The translations under genes and the position numbers were made by a program. A stretch of DNA of 31,683 nucleotides from a virus. The notes beneath the pieces are model-generated. The model was not told the DNA's origin. It saw nothing but the letters and a program-made list of their open reading frames with translations, and ran no database searches. Shown here piece after piece: positions 1 to 6,575 of this stretch. Numbering within the stretch: the stretch's first letter is position 1; each line of letters opens with the position of its first letter. The stretch is from positions 1 to 31,683 of the IMG/VR virus record IMGVR_UViG_3300047322_000264; one strand, given 5' to 3'.

Positions 1-702
1 TCCCTTAACATGCAGAATTTGGAAGGACCACACGTCCTTGCTCGACGAAACATACTCGAGAATATCGCGAATTCAGTCGATATGCCGGTTAAGCTCCTTA
101 CGCAAGAGTCGTTCGCAGAAGGTTTTGGAGAAGGTTCGGAAGATGCGAAGGCTGTAGCGCGTTATATGGACCGGATGCGGGAAACAATGGATCCTGTTTA
201 CCGGTTTTTGGATCGAATTGTAATGCATCGTGCGTGGACTCCAGCCTTTTTTGAATCCATGAAAGTGATGTTCCCAGAAAAATATGGGAAAATGGAGTAC
301 AAGGAAGCGTTTTATCAGTGGATGAATAGCTATCAAGCCTTGTGGCCTTCTTATTTGCGTGAACCTGACTCCGATCAGGTCAAGGTTGATGATACAAAGA
401 TGAAGGCTGCGATTTCAATTTACCAGATTTTAGAGTTTAGCTTCGATCCTGAGAACAAAGCACGACTTATTCAGTGGATCGCAGATGCAATTACGAACAA
501 CAAGCTTCTTTATTCGAGTCCATTGAACCTTGATTACAAGAAATTGCTTGTTCAATTGAAGAAAGATGATGAAAATAGACAAAAACAAATGGATGCTGGT
601 GCGGAACCAGATGATCCTAGACCTGAAATTCCAAAAGTGAAGATGGCTCGAGCTGATTCAACTGTAATTCGGCTTCTTGAGTACTTGAATGCCGCTAAAT
701 AA
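1..702 (+). CDS. Portal protein, 3' part (DUF1073-like)
   Basis: The reading frame is open to the left edge, so this is the C-terminal part of a longer gene; the ATG at 10 is internal. The visible 233 residues include LARRNILENIANSVDMPVKLL, then an E-G-F-G-E-G stretch and the RIVMHRAWTPAFFE segment. As far as I recall, this pattern is characteristic of the C-terminal half of DUF1073-type phage portal proteins, which form the dodecameric ring at the capsid vertex through which DNA is packaged and to which the neck attaches. The tail end is charged and probably disordered (DDENRQKQMDAGAEPDDPRPE). It lies just upstream of the protease, scaffold and capsid genes, which is where a portal is expected. 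The N-terminal clip and wing regions are outside the window. The family call rests on remembered motif similarity. Confidence 0.8.
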   Translation, partial: SLNMQNLEGPHVLARRNILENIANSVDMPVKLLTQESFAEGFGEGSEDAKAVARYMDRMRETMDPVYRFLDRIVMHRAWTPAFFESMKVMFPEKYGKMEYKEAFYQWMNSYQALWPSYLREPDSDQVKVDDTKMKAAISIYQILEFSFDPENKARLIQWIADAITNNKLLYSSPLNLDYKKLLVQLKKDDENRQKQMDAGAEPDDPRPEIPKVKMARADSTVIRLLEYLNAAK

Positions 703-880
703 GGAAATTGTGAGTTCTTTAACGTATTTGCGGAAGAAATACAAAGTTTCTGAGCGTGATTTAGTTGCTTTAGCGAAAAAACTGCAAGTTGAACCAGAAA
801 ATGAAGAAACTTGGGAAGAAATAACTCGGAATTATCTAAAACAACGAAGAATTAGACAATTAAGTAGAGCTACACGATAA
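689..880 (+). CDS. Small hypothetical protein, 63 aa
   Basis: This is a 63-residue, lysine- and arginine-rich, mostly helical-looking protein. Its ATG lies inside the portal's last codons (14-base overlap), and its stop overlaps the next gene's ATG by one base (TAATG), so it is very likely translated by coupling within the late operon. I recognise no domain. A segment, VSERDLVALAKKLQVEPENEETW, resembles a short helix-turn arrangement but is too short to assign. Its position between portal and protease suggests a head-assembly or accessory role, which is inference only. Codon use is AT-leaning like its neighbours, and it fills its slot exactly, which supports it being real. Confidence 0.6.
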   Translation: MPLNKEIVSSLTYLRKKYKVSERDLVALAKKLQVEPENEETWEEITRNYLKQRRIRQLSRATR

Positions 881-1173
881 TGCCTCTTACTGAAAAAGGT
901 AAAGAAATCAGGTCTTCTCTTGTTAAAGAGTATGGGCACGATAGGGGACGACAGGTTTTCTATGCTATGAAGAATAAAGGCAAGATCACTGGAGTAGATG
1001 ATGATACAGGTAAACCTACTCCTGTCGAACAATTGGTTTCTGAGTGTGATTCATTGATTTCTCGAATGGATGCTTTTGAAGCACGTCAACATCAACGTAA
1101 GCCGGTTGATGTAAAGCCGCGTACAAAAGACAATATGCAGCCGAGTAATAGACATCCTAAGGAAATTGGATGA
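880..1173 (+). CDS. Small phage protein (KGKEIRSSLVKEYG...VFYAMKNKGKI type)
   Basis: This 97-residue protein begins with LTEKGKEIRSSLVKEYG, followed by GRQVFYAMKNKGKITGVD. I recall this as a widespread short phage motif of the form 'GxKI...EYGxxKGxxVFYAxxNKGxIxGV', usually encoded beside the portal or protease gene; its function is unknown. The C-terminal half is polar (HQRKPVDVKPRTKDN) and probably disordered. It starts at a TAATG overlap with the gene before and ends in an ATGA overlap with the Nudix-protease gene, so it sits in a coupled translational chain. The basic N-terminal helix could bind nucleic acid, but nothing visible proves it. Confidence 0.65.
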   Translation: MPLTEKGKEIRSSLVKEYGHDRGRQVFYAMKNKGKITGVDDDTGKPTPVEQLVSECDSLISRMDAFEARQHQRKPVDVKPRTKDNMQPSNRHPKEIG

Positions 1174-2288
1174 CAGTAGCGGCTGGAATTCTATTTAAAT
1201 CTCCGAATGGACGTATATTGCTCTGCCGCCGGACTGATGGGCTGGGATGGGCGTTTCCAGGAGGAGTACAGAAAGATGGTGAGACAATTGAGTCTTGTGC
1301 GGTTCGAGAATGTCTCGAAGAAACCGGATTCAATTCCGGACATGCAGGAAAATTACTTACTCGCCGTATCAGAGATGATGTTGATTTCTCAACATTCATA
1401 TTCAATTGCGACGATGAGTTTATTCCAAGGCTTAACCATGAACATGATGCTCATGTATGGATTAACCCGGACTATGCTACTTCATTAACTCTTCATCCTG
1501 GTTGTATGATTGCTTTGCGTAAGATGAAGGGAATGAATGAGCTTGAATTGGCTGAAGCTATACGGGATGGAGAACTTGTATCACCACAATATATTGAAAA
1601 CATCTGTTTGGTCGATATGCGGATTAGTGGCACTGGATTTAGTTTCCGACCTAAACTCAATGAGTGGGTCTATCGGCGTGATACCATTTATCTCTCTCCT
1701 GAGTTTCTGCGTCGTTGTAGTGGTGTTCCTATTATACTTGATCATCCGAACTCACAAATTCTAAATTCTGATGAATTTTCTAAACGTGTTGTAGGAACGA
1801 TGTTTATCGCATATATTAAAGGAGATGAAGTTTGGGGAATAGCAAAGATTTATGACAAAGGTGCAATGGTTGCTATTGTCAATAATCAGTTATCTACTTC
1901 TCCCAGTGTGGTATTTCGAGATCCTAAAGTCAATTATAATTTGGAAATGGAAGATGGGTCTAACCTTTTGGTCGAAGGTAATCCAAGCTTTGTGGATCAC
2001 TTAGCAATATGTGAAAAAGGTGTGTGGGATAAAGGTGGTGACGCAAGTGGAATTCGGATTGATAATGATTCTGCGGCTTCTGGATCACCATCTGAGATAG
2101 TTGTGACTGCGAAGAAAGATGTTAGTGAGCTTCCAGCTCCATCATTACCTCCTCAAGGAGTTAGTGATGTTCCGGCAGGACCAATGCAAGGCATTCCTCC
2201 TGGTTTAGAAGGGTTTGCCGATGGTTTAAACCGATTTGCTGAACGACTTGCTGGATTTATGTCCAGGAAGGATTTAATGGTTCGCTGA
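1170..2288 (+). CDS. Nudix hydrolase fused to DUF2213-like prohead protease
   Basis: Two domains are visible. Residues about 1-120 are a Nudix domain: a near-perfect Nudix box runs from G32 through E38 and R46-E47 to E50-E51-x-G53-F54, the Mg-binding loop that hydrolyses nucleoside diphosphates linked to X. Residues about 130-290 resemble DUF2213-type capsid maturation proteases. They contain IILDHPN (H192), a serine cluster LSTSPSV (S242, S244 or S246) and FVDHLAI (H277) followed by KGVWDKGG, matching the Ser/His layout of herpesvirus-like prohead proteases. The last 80 residues are Pro/Gly-rich. Position between portal and scaffold agrees with the protease role: cleaving scaffold and head proteins during maturation. 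The Nudix substrate cannot be told. The ATG at 1170 overlaps the previous stop (ATGA). Which serine is the nucleophile is uncertain. Confidence 0.83.
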   Translation: MTVAAGILFKSPNGRILLCRRTDGLGWAFPGGVQKDGETIESCAVRECLEETGFNSGHAGKLLTRRIRDDVDFSTFIFNCDDEFIPRLNHEHDAHVWINPDYATSLTLHPGCMIALRKMKGMNELELAEAIRDGELVSPQYIENICLVDMRISGTGFSFRPKLNEWVYRRDTIYLSPEFLRRCSGVPIILDHPNSQILNSDEFSKRVVGTMFIAYIKGDEVWGIAKIYDKGAMVAIVNNQLSTSPSVVFRDPKVNYNLEMEDGSNLLVEGNPSFVDHLAICEKGVWDKGGDASGIRIDNDSAASGSPSEIVVTAKKDVSELPAPSLPPQGVSDVPAGPMQGIPPGLEGFADGLNRFAERLAGFMSRKDLMVR

Positions 2289-2329
2289 GTCGCGCCGCGT
2301 CGCGAACGCGATAACTGAGGCTGGAACAT

Positions 2330-2335
2330 AGGAGG
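2330..2335 (+). promoter_or_regulatory. Strong ribosome binding site AGGAGG of the scaffold candidate
   Basis: AGGAGG lies 5 bases before the ATG at 2341. It is the first strong Shine-Dalgarno in the window after a run of genes translated by overlap, and marks the step up to abundant capsid proteins. The gap before it (2289-2329) also holds a short GC-rich inverted repeat, CGCGT (2296-2300) and ACGCG (2306-2310), without a following T-tract. Confidence 0.7.
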
Positions 2336-2340
2336 TTATT

Positions 2341-3315
2341 ATGCCAGCAGGAACTGTGAGCGTCGACGCACTCTTGGCCGACGCAGTAACGAAGCTTGAT
2401 TCTCTTGCCAAGCGTATGGACGCTCTTGAGGTGGGAGAAAAGAACATCATTAAGGGAGATGATGATGACGACAAAAAGTCGCCACGCGATGATGCGGGCA
2501 CAAAAACTAAGTCCGACGACGACGATGATGACCGGAGCAAGGATGATGGCATCACCGCCCCCAAGACAAGAATCAAGGATGATGACGGCGATAAGAAAAA
2601 GGATGATGCAAGCGTCGCTAAAGCCAAGGTGACCGGGGACTCCAAAAAGGCGGATGACGGCGAGCTTGAAATCAAGCACGGCAAGGAAAAAGACGATTCG
2701 GCCAAGAAGGCCGACGCCAAGAAGGCCGACGCCAAGAAGGCCGACGCCAAGAAGGCCGACGATGACGACGACGACAAGAAGTCCGACGATGATGACGACG
2801 ACAAGAAGGACGATTCAACACGTTCCGATGAAGTCGGTACTCTTCGTCGTCAAATCGCAGATCAAAAAGTCATGATCGAACGCTTGAATGCGATGATGAA
2901 GCCTCGGTCTGACGAGGAACATGCGGCCTTTGCGGATGCTCAAGCTCGCGCTGACGCCGTATTCAATGGCTTTGGGCAACGAGCTCCTCGTCCTCTAGAA
3001 GGGGAAGCCCTTTTGGATTATCGCAAGCGGTTGGCCACTAAGCTGAAGACTCATTCGACGGCTTGGAAGAGCGTAAAGCTTTCCCAACTGCCGGAAGAAG
3101 CTTTTGGTATTGCTGAAGGCCAAATCTATTCTGACGCTGACTCCGCTGCTGCCAATCCTGTAGACTTGGGAGCCGGTGAAATGCGTATGGTCACCAAGAT
3201 CGATCCATCGACCGGAGTGCGGTCGAACGTCTTCTTTGGCAAGGAATCGTTTGTCAAGGAGATGGGTCGACCGGGACGCAGGGTTGCGTCTTTCCGTACT
3301 CTGCAGTCGGTCTAA
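2341..3315 (+). CDS. Candidate head scaffolding protein, Asp/Lys-rich
   Basis: The 324-residue product has a short helical start (VDALLADAVTKLDSLAKRMDALE), then about 130 residues dominated by Asp and Lys with runs such as DDDDDDKK, including four perfect AKKAD units, then a probable coiled coil (GTLRRQIADQKVMIERLNAMM), and a folded C-terminal region of about 130 residues. It sits between the protease and the decoration and capsid genes, the usual place of a scaffold, and has the helical, highly charged character scaffolds often have. I see no diagnostic motif, so function is inferred from position and composition. A strong AGGAGG precedes it, and codons end in G or C more often than in flanking genes, which fits high expression. 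It could instead be a minor capsid protein. Confidence 0.6.
   Translation: MPAGTVSVDALLADAVTKLDSLAKRMDALEVGEKNIIKGDDDDDKKSPRDDAGTKTKSDDDDDDRSKDDGITAPKTRIKDDDGDKKKDDASVAKAKVTGDSKKADDGELEIKHGKEKDDSAKKADAKKADAKKADAKKADDDDDDKKSDDDDDDKKDDSTRSDEVGTLRRQIADQKVMIERLNAMMKPRSDEEHAAFADAQARADAVFNGFGQRAPRPLEGEALLDYRKRLATKLKTHSTAWKSVKLSQLPEEAFGIAEGQIYSDADSAAANPVDLGAGEMRMVTKIDPSTGVRSNVFFGKESFVKEMGRPGRRVASFRTLQSV
2701..2760 (+). repeat. Four perfect tandem copies of a 15-bp unit
   Basis: The unit GCCAAGAAGGCCGAC is repeated four times without a mismatch and encodes AKKAD four times inside the charged linker of the scaffold candidate. It is in frame (15 bases = 5 codons), so copy-number change would lengthen or shorten the linker without breaking the gene. 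Identical copies suggest recent slippage or recombination. Confidence 0.95.
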
Positions 3316-3329
3316 CTGCACTCAGCAGT
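3302..3329 (+). other. Overlapping alternative hairpins at the scaffold 3' end
   Basis: TGCAGT (3302-3307) is complementary to ACTGCA (3315-3320), and ACTGC (3315-3319) is also complementary to GCAGT (3325-3329). The middle arm can pair with only one partner at a time. The scaffold stop codon (3313-3315) lies within the first hairpin. No T-tract follows, so it is not a simple terminator. The stems are short and may be chance. Confidence 0.35.
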
Positions 3330-3380
3330 CTGTCTAGTTGCAGATCCAGTCTTCACTCTTAAAGAAGGACTTGTAACACC

Positions 3381-4010
3381 ATGGTGGCGAATATCGCATT
3401 CAACCCATATGTCCAGACTAATGCGGCTGGAATGTTCAACATTGAGTCCGATGGACTCATTGTTGGAACTGCCTTCCCAGATCCGGCGGCACGCTTCGCG
3501 CTTTCTGGCGGATGGCTGGCGGCGGCGGAAACTCTGCCGATGTTTGGTGGAGTAGCCATATCGGAAAACGTCCCAACGGAGCGGACTACTTCTCCGGCAA
3601 CCCCGACACGAGCGGATATCGCGTTGGGTCCAGTCATCGCTCGTGCAGCAGCTTATGCGAACCTTACTGGGTTCAGCGTCTTTGATCAGAACTATGCGGC
3701 GGTGAATACTCCACAATCGCCGGTTCCTGTGGTCGGAAGCGGTGGAATGGTGAATTTCTATCGCCTCGGTTCTGGTGCTCGTGTGGCATTGGCGATCGAT
3801 CCAACGTTGGTGACGTTGGAAGGTGGTCTGATCACGCAGCAAGTCTCGTGGGATTTCGCAAACCAGAAGATCATTGCTTTTGCGACAACGGCACTGGCAG
3901 TGAAGATTTTGGCTATTAAGTCCTCGGGGTGCATGGTTCCGTCGTATAATGCTGGGACCGGCTTCGTCACGTGGAACTACAACGGAGCAGCGGCAGTCTG
4001 CCTGCTGTAA
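3381..4010 (+). CDS. Head decoration-type structural protein
   Basis: This 209-residue protein is rich in small and hydrophobic residues and predicted to be beta-rich. Recognisable stretches are the N-terminal FNPYVQTNAAGMFNI, the SGGWLAAAETLPMFGGVAISE segment, and a C-terminal half with alternating Val/Ala/Thr ending WNYNGAAAVCLL. It lies directly upstream of the major capsid gene, with its own Shine-Dalgarno-like AGAAGGA about 10 bases upstream and GC-biased codons. This is the usual place and expression class of a capsid decoration or cement protein. I recall similar 'SGG.LA..ETLPM.GGVAI.E' proteins annotated as hypothetical structural proteins in other phages. Specific function is inference. 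Confidence 0.6.
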   Translation: MVANIAFNPYVQTNAAGMFNIESDGLIVGTAFPDPAARFALSGGWLAAAETLPMFGGVAISENVPTERTTSPATPTRADIALGPVIARAAAYANLTGFSVFDQNYAAVNTPQSPVPVVGSGGMVNFYRLGSGARVALAIDPTLVTLEGGLITQQVSWDFANQKIIAFATTALAVKILAIKSSGCMVPSYNAGTGFVTWNYNGAAAVCLL

Positions 4011-4026
4011 TCTTCAACCTGGACCC

Positions 4027-4048
4027 AGGCCGGGGCCAACTCTGGCCT
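4027..4048 (+). other. GGCC inverted repeat upstream of the capsid gene
   Basis: AGGCC (4027-4031) and GGCCT (4044-4048) can pair, with a competing inner GGCC (4034-4037) against GGCC (4044-4047). It is the only structure in the 62-base gap before the capsid gene, lying ahead of the strong AAAGGAG at 4060-4066. No T-tract follows. It might affect mRNA stability or be chance. Confidence 0.3.
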
Positions 4049-4072
4049 AACCTCAATCAAAGGAGATAGATC

Positions 4073-5095
4073 ATGGGTTCGATTGCTCCGGCATTCGTTC
4101 AGGTTCATCCTTCTTACATGATGCCTGACACATTGATGCCGTATTCTCAAGCTTCTGGAGCGTTTGAGTTGCTCGCCAGTGGTGCGCCACTCATTCGATT
4201 GTCAGATGGTGATCTGTACGCTTACATCAAGCGTGTGGATCTACGTACAAGAATGGCTGCTGGTCAATCTTCGTATAACCAGTTGCCTGGAGTTTCGTTC
4301 GCTATGTCGCAGATCAGTGCTCCGACGTACCTTCTTCGGGTCCGTGCTGAGTACGATCATCACGACACGGCGGCGATGGCGCGATGGGGTCTTTCTATCG
4401 TCGATGCACATCGTCTCGGGATGCGGCAGGCGACATTCCAGCTTATCAGGAACGGATTGCTGTACGGCTTCAACCCGGCTAACGGCGAAGGTCTAGTCAA
4501 CGCCAGCGGAGCCACAGCAGTCAGCCTTCCGGCTGACAGCGCGGGGAATACGACTGTTGTCACCTATGACAATGGTCAGATGGCATTTTTCTTGATTTCT
4601 TTGATCAGTGCCATCAAGTCCAGAACCAATCAGCTCGGCATTGGTCGTAAGTTCGTGTTCGTTGGGCCGCAACGGACTCTCGGCGCCATGGAGTACCAGA
4701 ACATCGTTCAGCTCACCAGCTATCAGCGTGTTGGTGCCGGTTCTCAATCAACGGCTGGTGTGGTCAAAGACGTTCTGGAAATGAACGATGACGAAATCAT
4801 CTGGGCCTACGACGATACGCTTATCGGCAAGGGCGCGGGTGGAAACGATGCAGTTATCATCGTTATGCCAGAAGTGGAAGAGCCAAAGGGGTCGCGGATC
4901 AATACCAACGAGTTCGCGAAGCTGACTCCGTCTATGACGGCTTGCACACTTCAGCTTTGCGACATGGCCGCACCGCGTGAAATCCCTGTTCCGCTCGCCG
5001 GCGGAGCTATCGACGTACTCGCGGAACAGCGTGTCACTTCCGGTTGGGCCGTGCGTCCGGAAGCGGTAACAATAGTGACGATGCAATATCAGTAA
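4073..5095 (+). CDS. Major capsid protein (DUF2184-like)
   Basis: At 340 residues it has the length of a HK97-fold phage major capsid protein and resembles the DUF2184 capsid family. Visible elements are an early segment with RTRMAAGQSSYNQLPGVSF, the helix-rich core RWGLSIVDAHRLGMRQATFQ followed by LLYGFNPANGEGLVNASG (a conserved-looking loop where the subunit's A-domain begins), a central region with SLISAIKSRTNQLG, and a C-terminal beta-rich domain ending in RPEAVTIVTMQY. It is preceded by AAAGGAG with good spacing and has GC-biased codons like the scaffold and sheath genes, consistent with being among the most highly expressed. The protease and scaffold candidates upstream complete the head module. 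Confidence 0.85.
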   Translation: MGSIAPAFVQVHPSYMMPDTLMPYSQASGAFELLASGAPLIRLSDGDLYAYIKRVDLRTRMAAGQSSYNQLPGVSFAMSQISAPTYLLRVRAEYDHHDTAAMARWGLSIVDAHRLGMRQATFQLIRNGLLYGFNPANGEGLVNASGATAVSLPADSAGNTTVVTYDNGQMAFFLISLISAIKSRTNQLGIGRKFVFVGPQRTLGAMEYQNIVQLTSYQRVGAGSQSTAGVVKDVLEMNDDEIIWAYDDTLIGKGAGGNDAVIIVMPEVEEPKGSRINTNEFAKLTPSMTACTLQLCDMAAPREIPVPLAGGAIDVLAEQRVTSGWAVRPEAVTIVTMQYQ

Positions 5096-5132
5096 GTCTA
5101 CTCGAAGCTTCCGGACCAGCTAGGAGGCTTTG

Positions 5133-5216
5133 ATGGGGATCAGTTTTCAGCAACACTTGTGTGCTGGCAACGTTGTTGAGCTGATCCCCGACCATTCTAG
5201 CACTAGCACGAATTAA
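5133..5216 (+). CDS. Possible 27-codon ORF in the post-capsid gap
   Basis: An ATG at 5133 follows TAGGAGG (5121-5127) with 5-base spacing and opens a 27-codon frame (MGISFQQHLCAGNVVELIPD, then seven mostly Ser/Thr/Asn residues) ending in TAA at 5214-5216. The Shine-Dalgarno is as good as those of the large structural genes. However, the ORF coincides with long inverted repeats (5135-5189), so it may be a leader peptide, a remnant, or chance. No protein family is recognisable. Confidence 0.3.
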   Translation: MGISFQQHLCAGNVVELIPDHSSTSTN

Positions 5217-5222
5217 CGTGCT
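5135..5222 (+). other. Structured RNA region: 9-bp stem enclosing inner hairpins, plus second stem-loop
   Basis: GGGGATCAG (5135-5143) is perfectly complementary to CTGATCCCC (5181-5189). Between them, CAGC-A-ACAC and GTGT-GCTG can form a bulged hairpin (about 5148-5165), and CAACGTTG (5168-5175) is a palindrome. Immediately after, AGCACG (5205-5210) and CGTGCT (5217-5222) form a perfect 6-bp stem with an AATTAA loop. This lies in the 180-base gap after the capsid gene, the largest gap in the window. No U-tract follows, so classical intrinsic termination is not supported; attenuation, mRNA processing or a small RNA are options. Confidence 0.5.
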
Positions 5223-5275
5223 TCAAACTGTAGGGGCGACTGTAAGCGTCCGGTGCAAATTTTAGGGAGGAATCT

Positions 5276-5821
5276 ATGCCTGAACTGTACATCGGAAATG
5301 TTTCTAAGCAAATTCAGCAGTTTGCTTATCGTGCGCTAGAGCGTCCTGGAATTGTGTTGCAAACAATTCCTATCGGTGGGCAAATTCGCATTGCACCTAA
5401 TGGTGCAAGAGTAGATCTAACAATACAGGAAATTGACTACATTATCGATCAACATAAAACTTATGGAATTGCCCCGGTAGACGAATTGGATAGTATGTCT
5501 CTCCCATTTGGTGGGTTGTGTTATTCCATCGGTAAGTCCATTTCTGCAGACAAATTGCGTCGAGCAATGATAAAGAAAGATGATGCATTGAAAGTATTCG
5601 GGCAGCGATTGCGTCAGGAAGCGGCGCTTGCTGTGAATTCACAAATTGAGGAGCAAATCGGTGCTCCTTTGCGAAATCTGGAAATGAGTTTTACTGAGGA
5701 GGAACCAAGGGGCGGATATTCTGATGATGCCGACCATGTTGCAGAAGGTGTTCGAGTAACAAGGTTGGCTGACCATGGGCCTCCGGCTGCAGAATCAGGC
5801 CGACGTGGGCGTCGCGCCTAA
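5276..5821 (+). CDS. Conserved-looking structural/connector-region protein, unknown function
   Basis: This 181-residue protein starts after a strong AGGGAGG with a 5-base spacer. The first about 90 residues look folded (LYIGNVSKQIQQFAYRALE, then IPIGGQIRIAPNGARVDLT, then DELDSMSLPFGGLCYSIG), followed by a helical stretch to about residue 140. The last 40 residues are unusual: Asp/Glu-rich, then an Arg/Gly-rich tail ending GRRGRRA. The stop overlaps the next ATG (TAATG). I have a vague memory of similar proteins following the capsid gene in myoviruses, but no function is assigned. It opens the connector module, so a capsid-associated or head-completion role is possible. Confidence 0.6.
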   Translation: MPELYIGNVSKQIQQFAYRALERPGIVLQTIPIGGQIRIAPNGARVDLTIQEIDYIIDQHKTYGIAPVDELDSMSLPFGGLCYSIGKSISADKLRRAMIKKDDALKVFGQRLRQEAALAVNSQIEEQIGAPLRNLEMSFTEEEPRGGYSDDADHVAEGVRVTRLADHGPPAAESGRRGRRA

Positions 5822-6120
5822 TGGCATTACCAGTCTATATAGGTAGTTCCATAGTCGTTACAGCTTCGTTTTCAAATGCGGTTGGTGGAGCTGCTACCGT
5901 TAATAGTGTAGTCTGGTCTACTGATCCTCCTGAAGGTGGTGAAGGTGCTATTAGTCTTGTTCCAGATCCAGCTCCGGCGTTAACGGCAACGGTCACAGGT
6001 GTTTATGCTGGATTGGTTACATTGATAGCAACACCTGATACTAATGCGAACATTCAAGCAACTGTAGACATTAATGTTATCGATCCTACTAATACTCCAG
6101 CGTCAGGGACTATATCTTAA
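5821..6120 (+). CDS. Small Ig-like domain protein, probable head/neck decoration
   Basis: This 99-residue protein consists almost entirely of a single beta-sandwich-like domain. It reads IVVTASFSNAVGG, then VVWSTDPPEGG, then ALTATVTGVYAGLVTLIATPD and IQATVDINVID, the strand pattern and 'VxWSxxPxxxA...xAxVTGVxAGxVTxxA' layout of bacterial Ig-like group 2 (Big_2-like) domains. Such domains often decorate phage capsids or tails and bind surface sugars weakly. It overlaps both neighbours by one base (TAATG at each end), so it is translationally coupled. Its place just after the capsid module suggests a virion surface role; that is inference. Confidence 0.65.
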   Translation: MALPVYIGSSIVVTASFSNAVGGAATVNSVVWSTDPPEGGEGAISLVPDPAPALTATVTGVYAGLVTLIATPDTNANIQATVDINVIDPTNTPASGTIS

Positions 6121-6575
6121 TGGATCCTACTTTTGCTGGATTTAAGCAATGGGTACAAGCGATTATGGCTGTTCCACTTGGGAATATGCCAAGTGACGCT
6201 ACTCTACAAGCTGCTTACGATGAATCTTTAAATCTTACTTATTATCTGTTGGCCAGTATTCCATCTCAACCTACGAGTCCTACTATCTATGCATTATGTG
6301 TTTATAATTTAGGAGGAGCGATATTACTTGAAATAGCGCAAGATGATCCTAATAGCACCTATTGGGCAGATTTACGAGATAAACTTGGAGTCAATGCATT
6401 TACTCCTGGTCTTATAAATAGTGCTCATGATCAACATACATCTGAAAGTATGATGATCCCTAATCAATTGCAAAATCTTACGTTGTGGGATCTACAGTTA
6501 TTGAAATCTCCTTGGGGTCGTCGGTATCTAATGTTTGCTGGACAGTGGGGCACAATCTGGGGTCTCACAGCATGA
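6120..6575 (+). CDS. Head-tail adaptor-like protein
   Basis: This 151-residue, largely helical protein has a pattern I recall from connector genes of Burkholderia-type myoviruses: DPTFAGFKQWVQAIMAVP, then ATLQAAYDESLNLTYYLL, a hydrophobic helix IYALCVYNLGGAILLEIAQD, and a C-terminal NLTLWDLQLLKSPWGRRY followed by W-G-x-x-W-G-L. Helical adaptors of this kind sit below the portal and join head to neck. It begins in a TAATG overlap and ends in an ATGA overlap with the next gene. The adaptor role is inferred from gene order, size and remembered similarity. Confidence 0.6.
   Translation: MDPTFAGFKQWVQAIMAVPLGNMPSDATLQAAYDESLNLTYYLLASIPSQPTSPTIYALCVYNLGGAILLEIAQDDPNSTYWADLRDKLGVNAFTPGLINSAHDQHTSESMMIPNQLQNLTLWDLQLLKSPWGRRYLMFAGQWGTIWGLTA

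Noticed and set aside
2257-2804. Minus-strand Ser-rich and hydrophobic frames opposite the scaffold candidate
   Set aside because: Antisense of Asp/Lys repeats; no start signal, and the plus-strand gene has AGGAGG.
2701-2820. CRISPR-like repeat array
   Set aside because: The repeats are short, adjacent, in frame, and have no spacers; they code for AKKAD units.
4018-4048. Rho-independent terminator before the capsid gene
   Set aside because: Stems are short and no T-tract follows; an active ribosome site comes right after.
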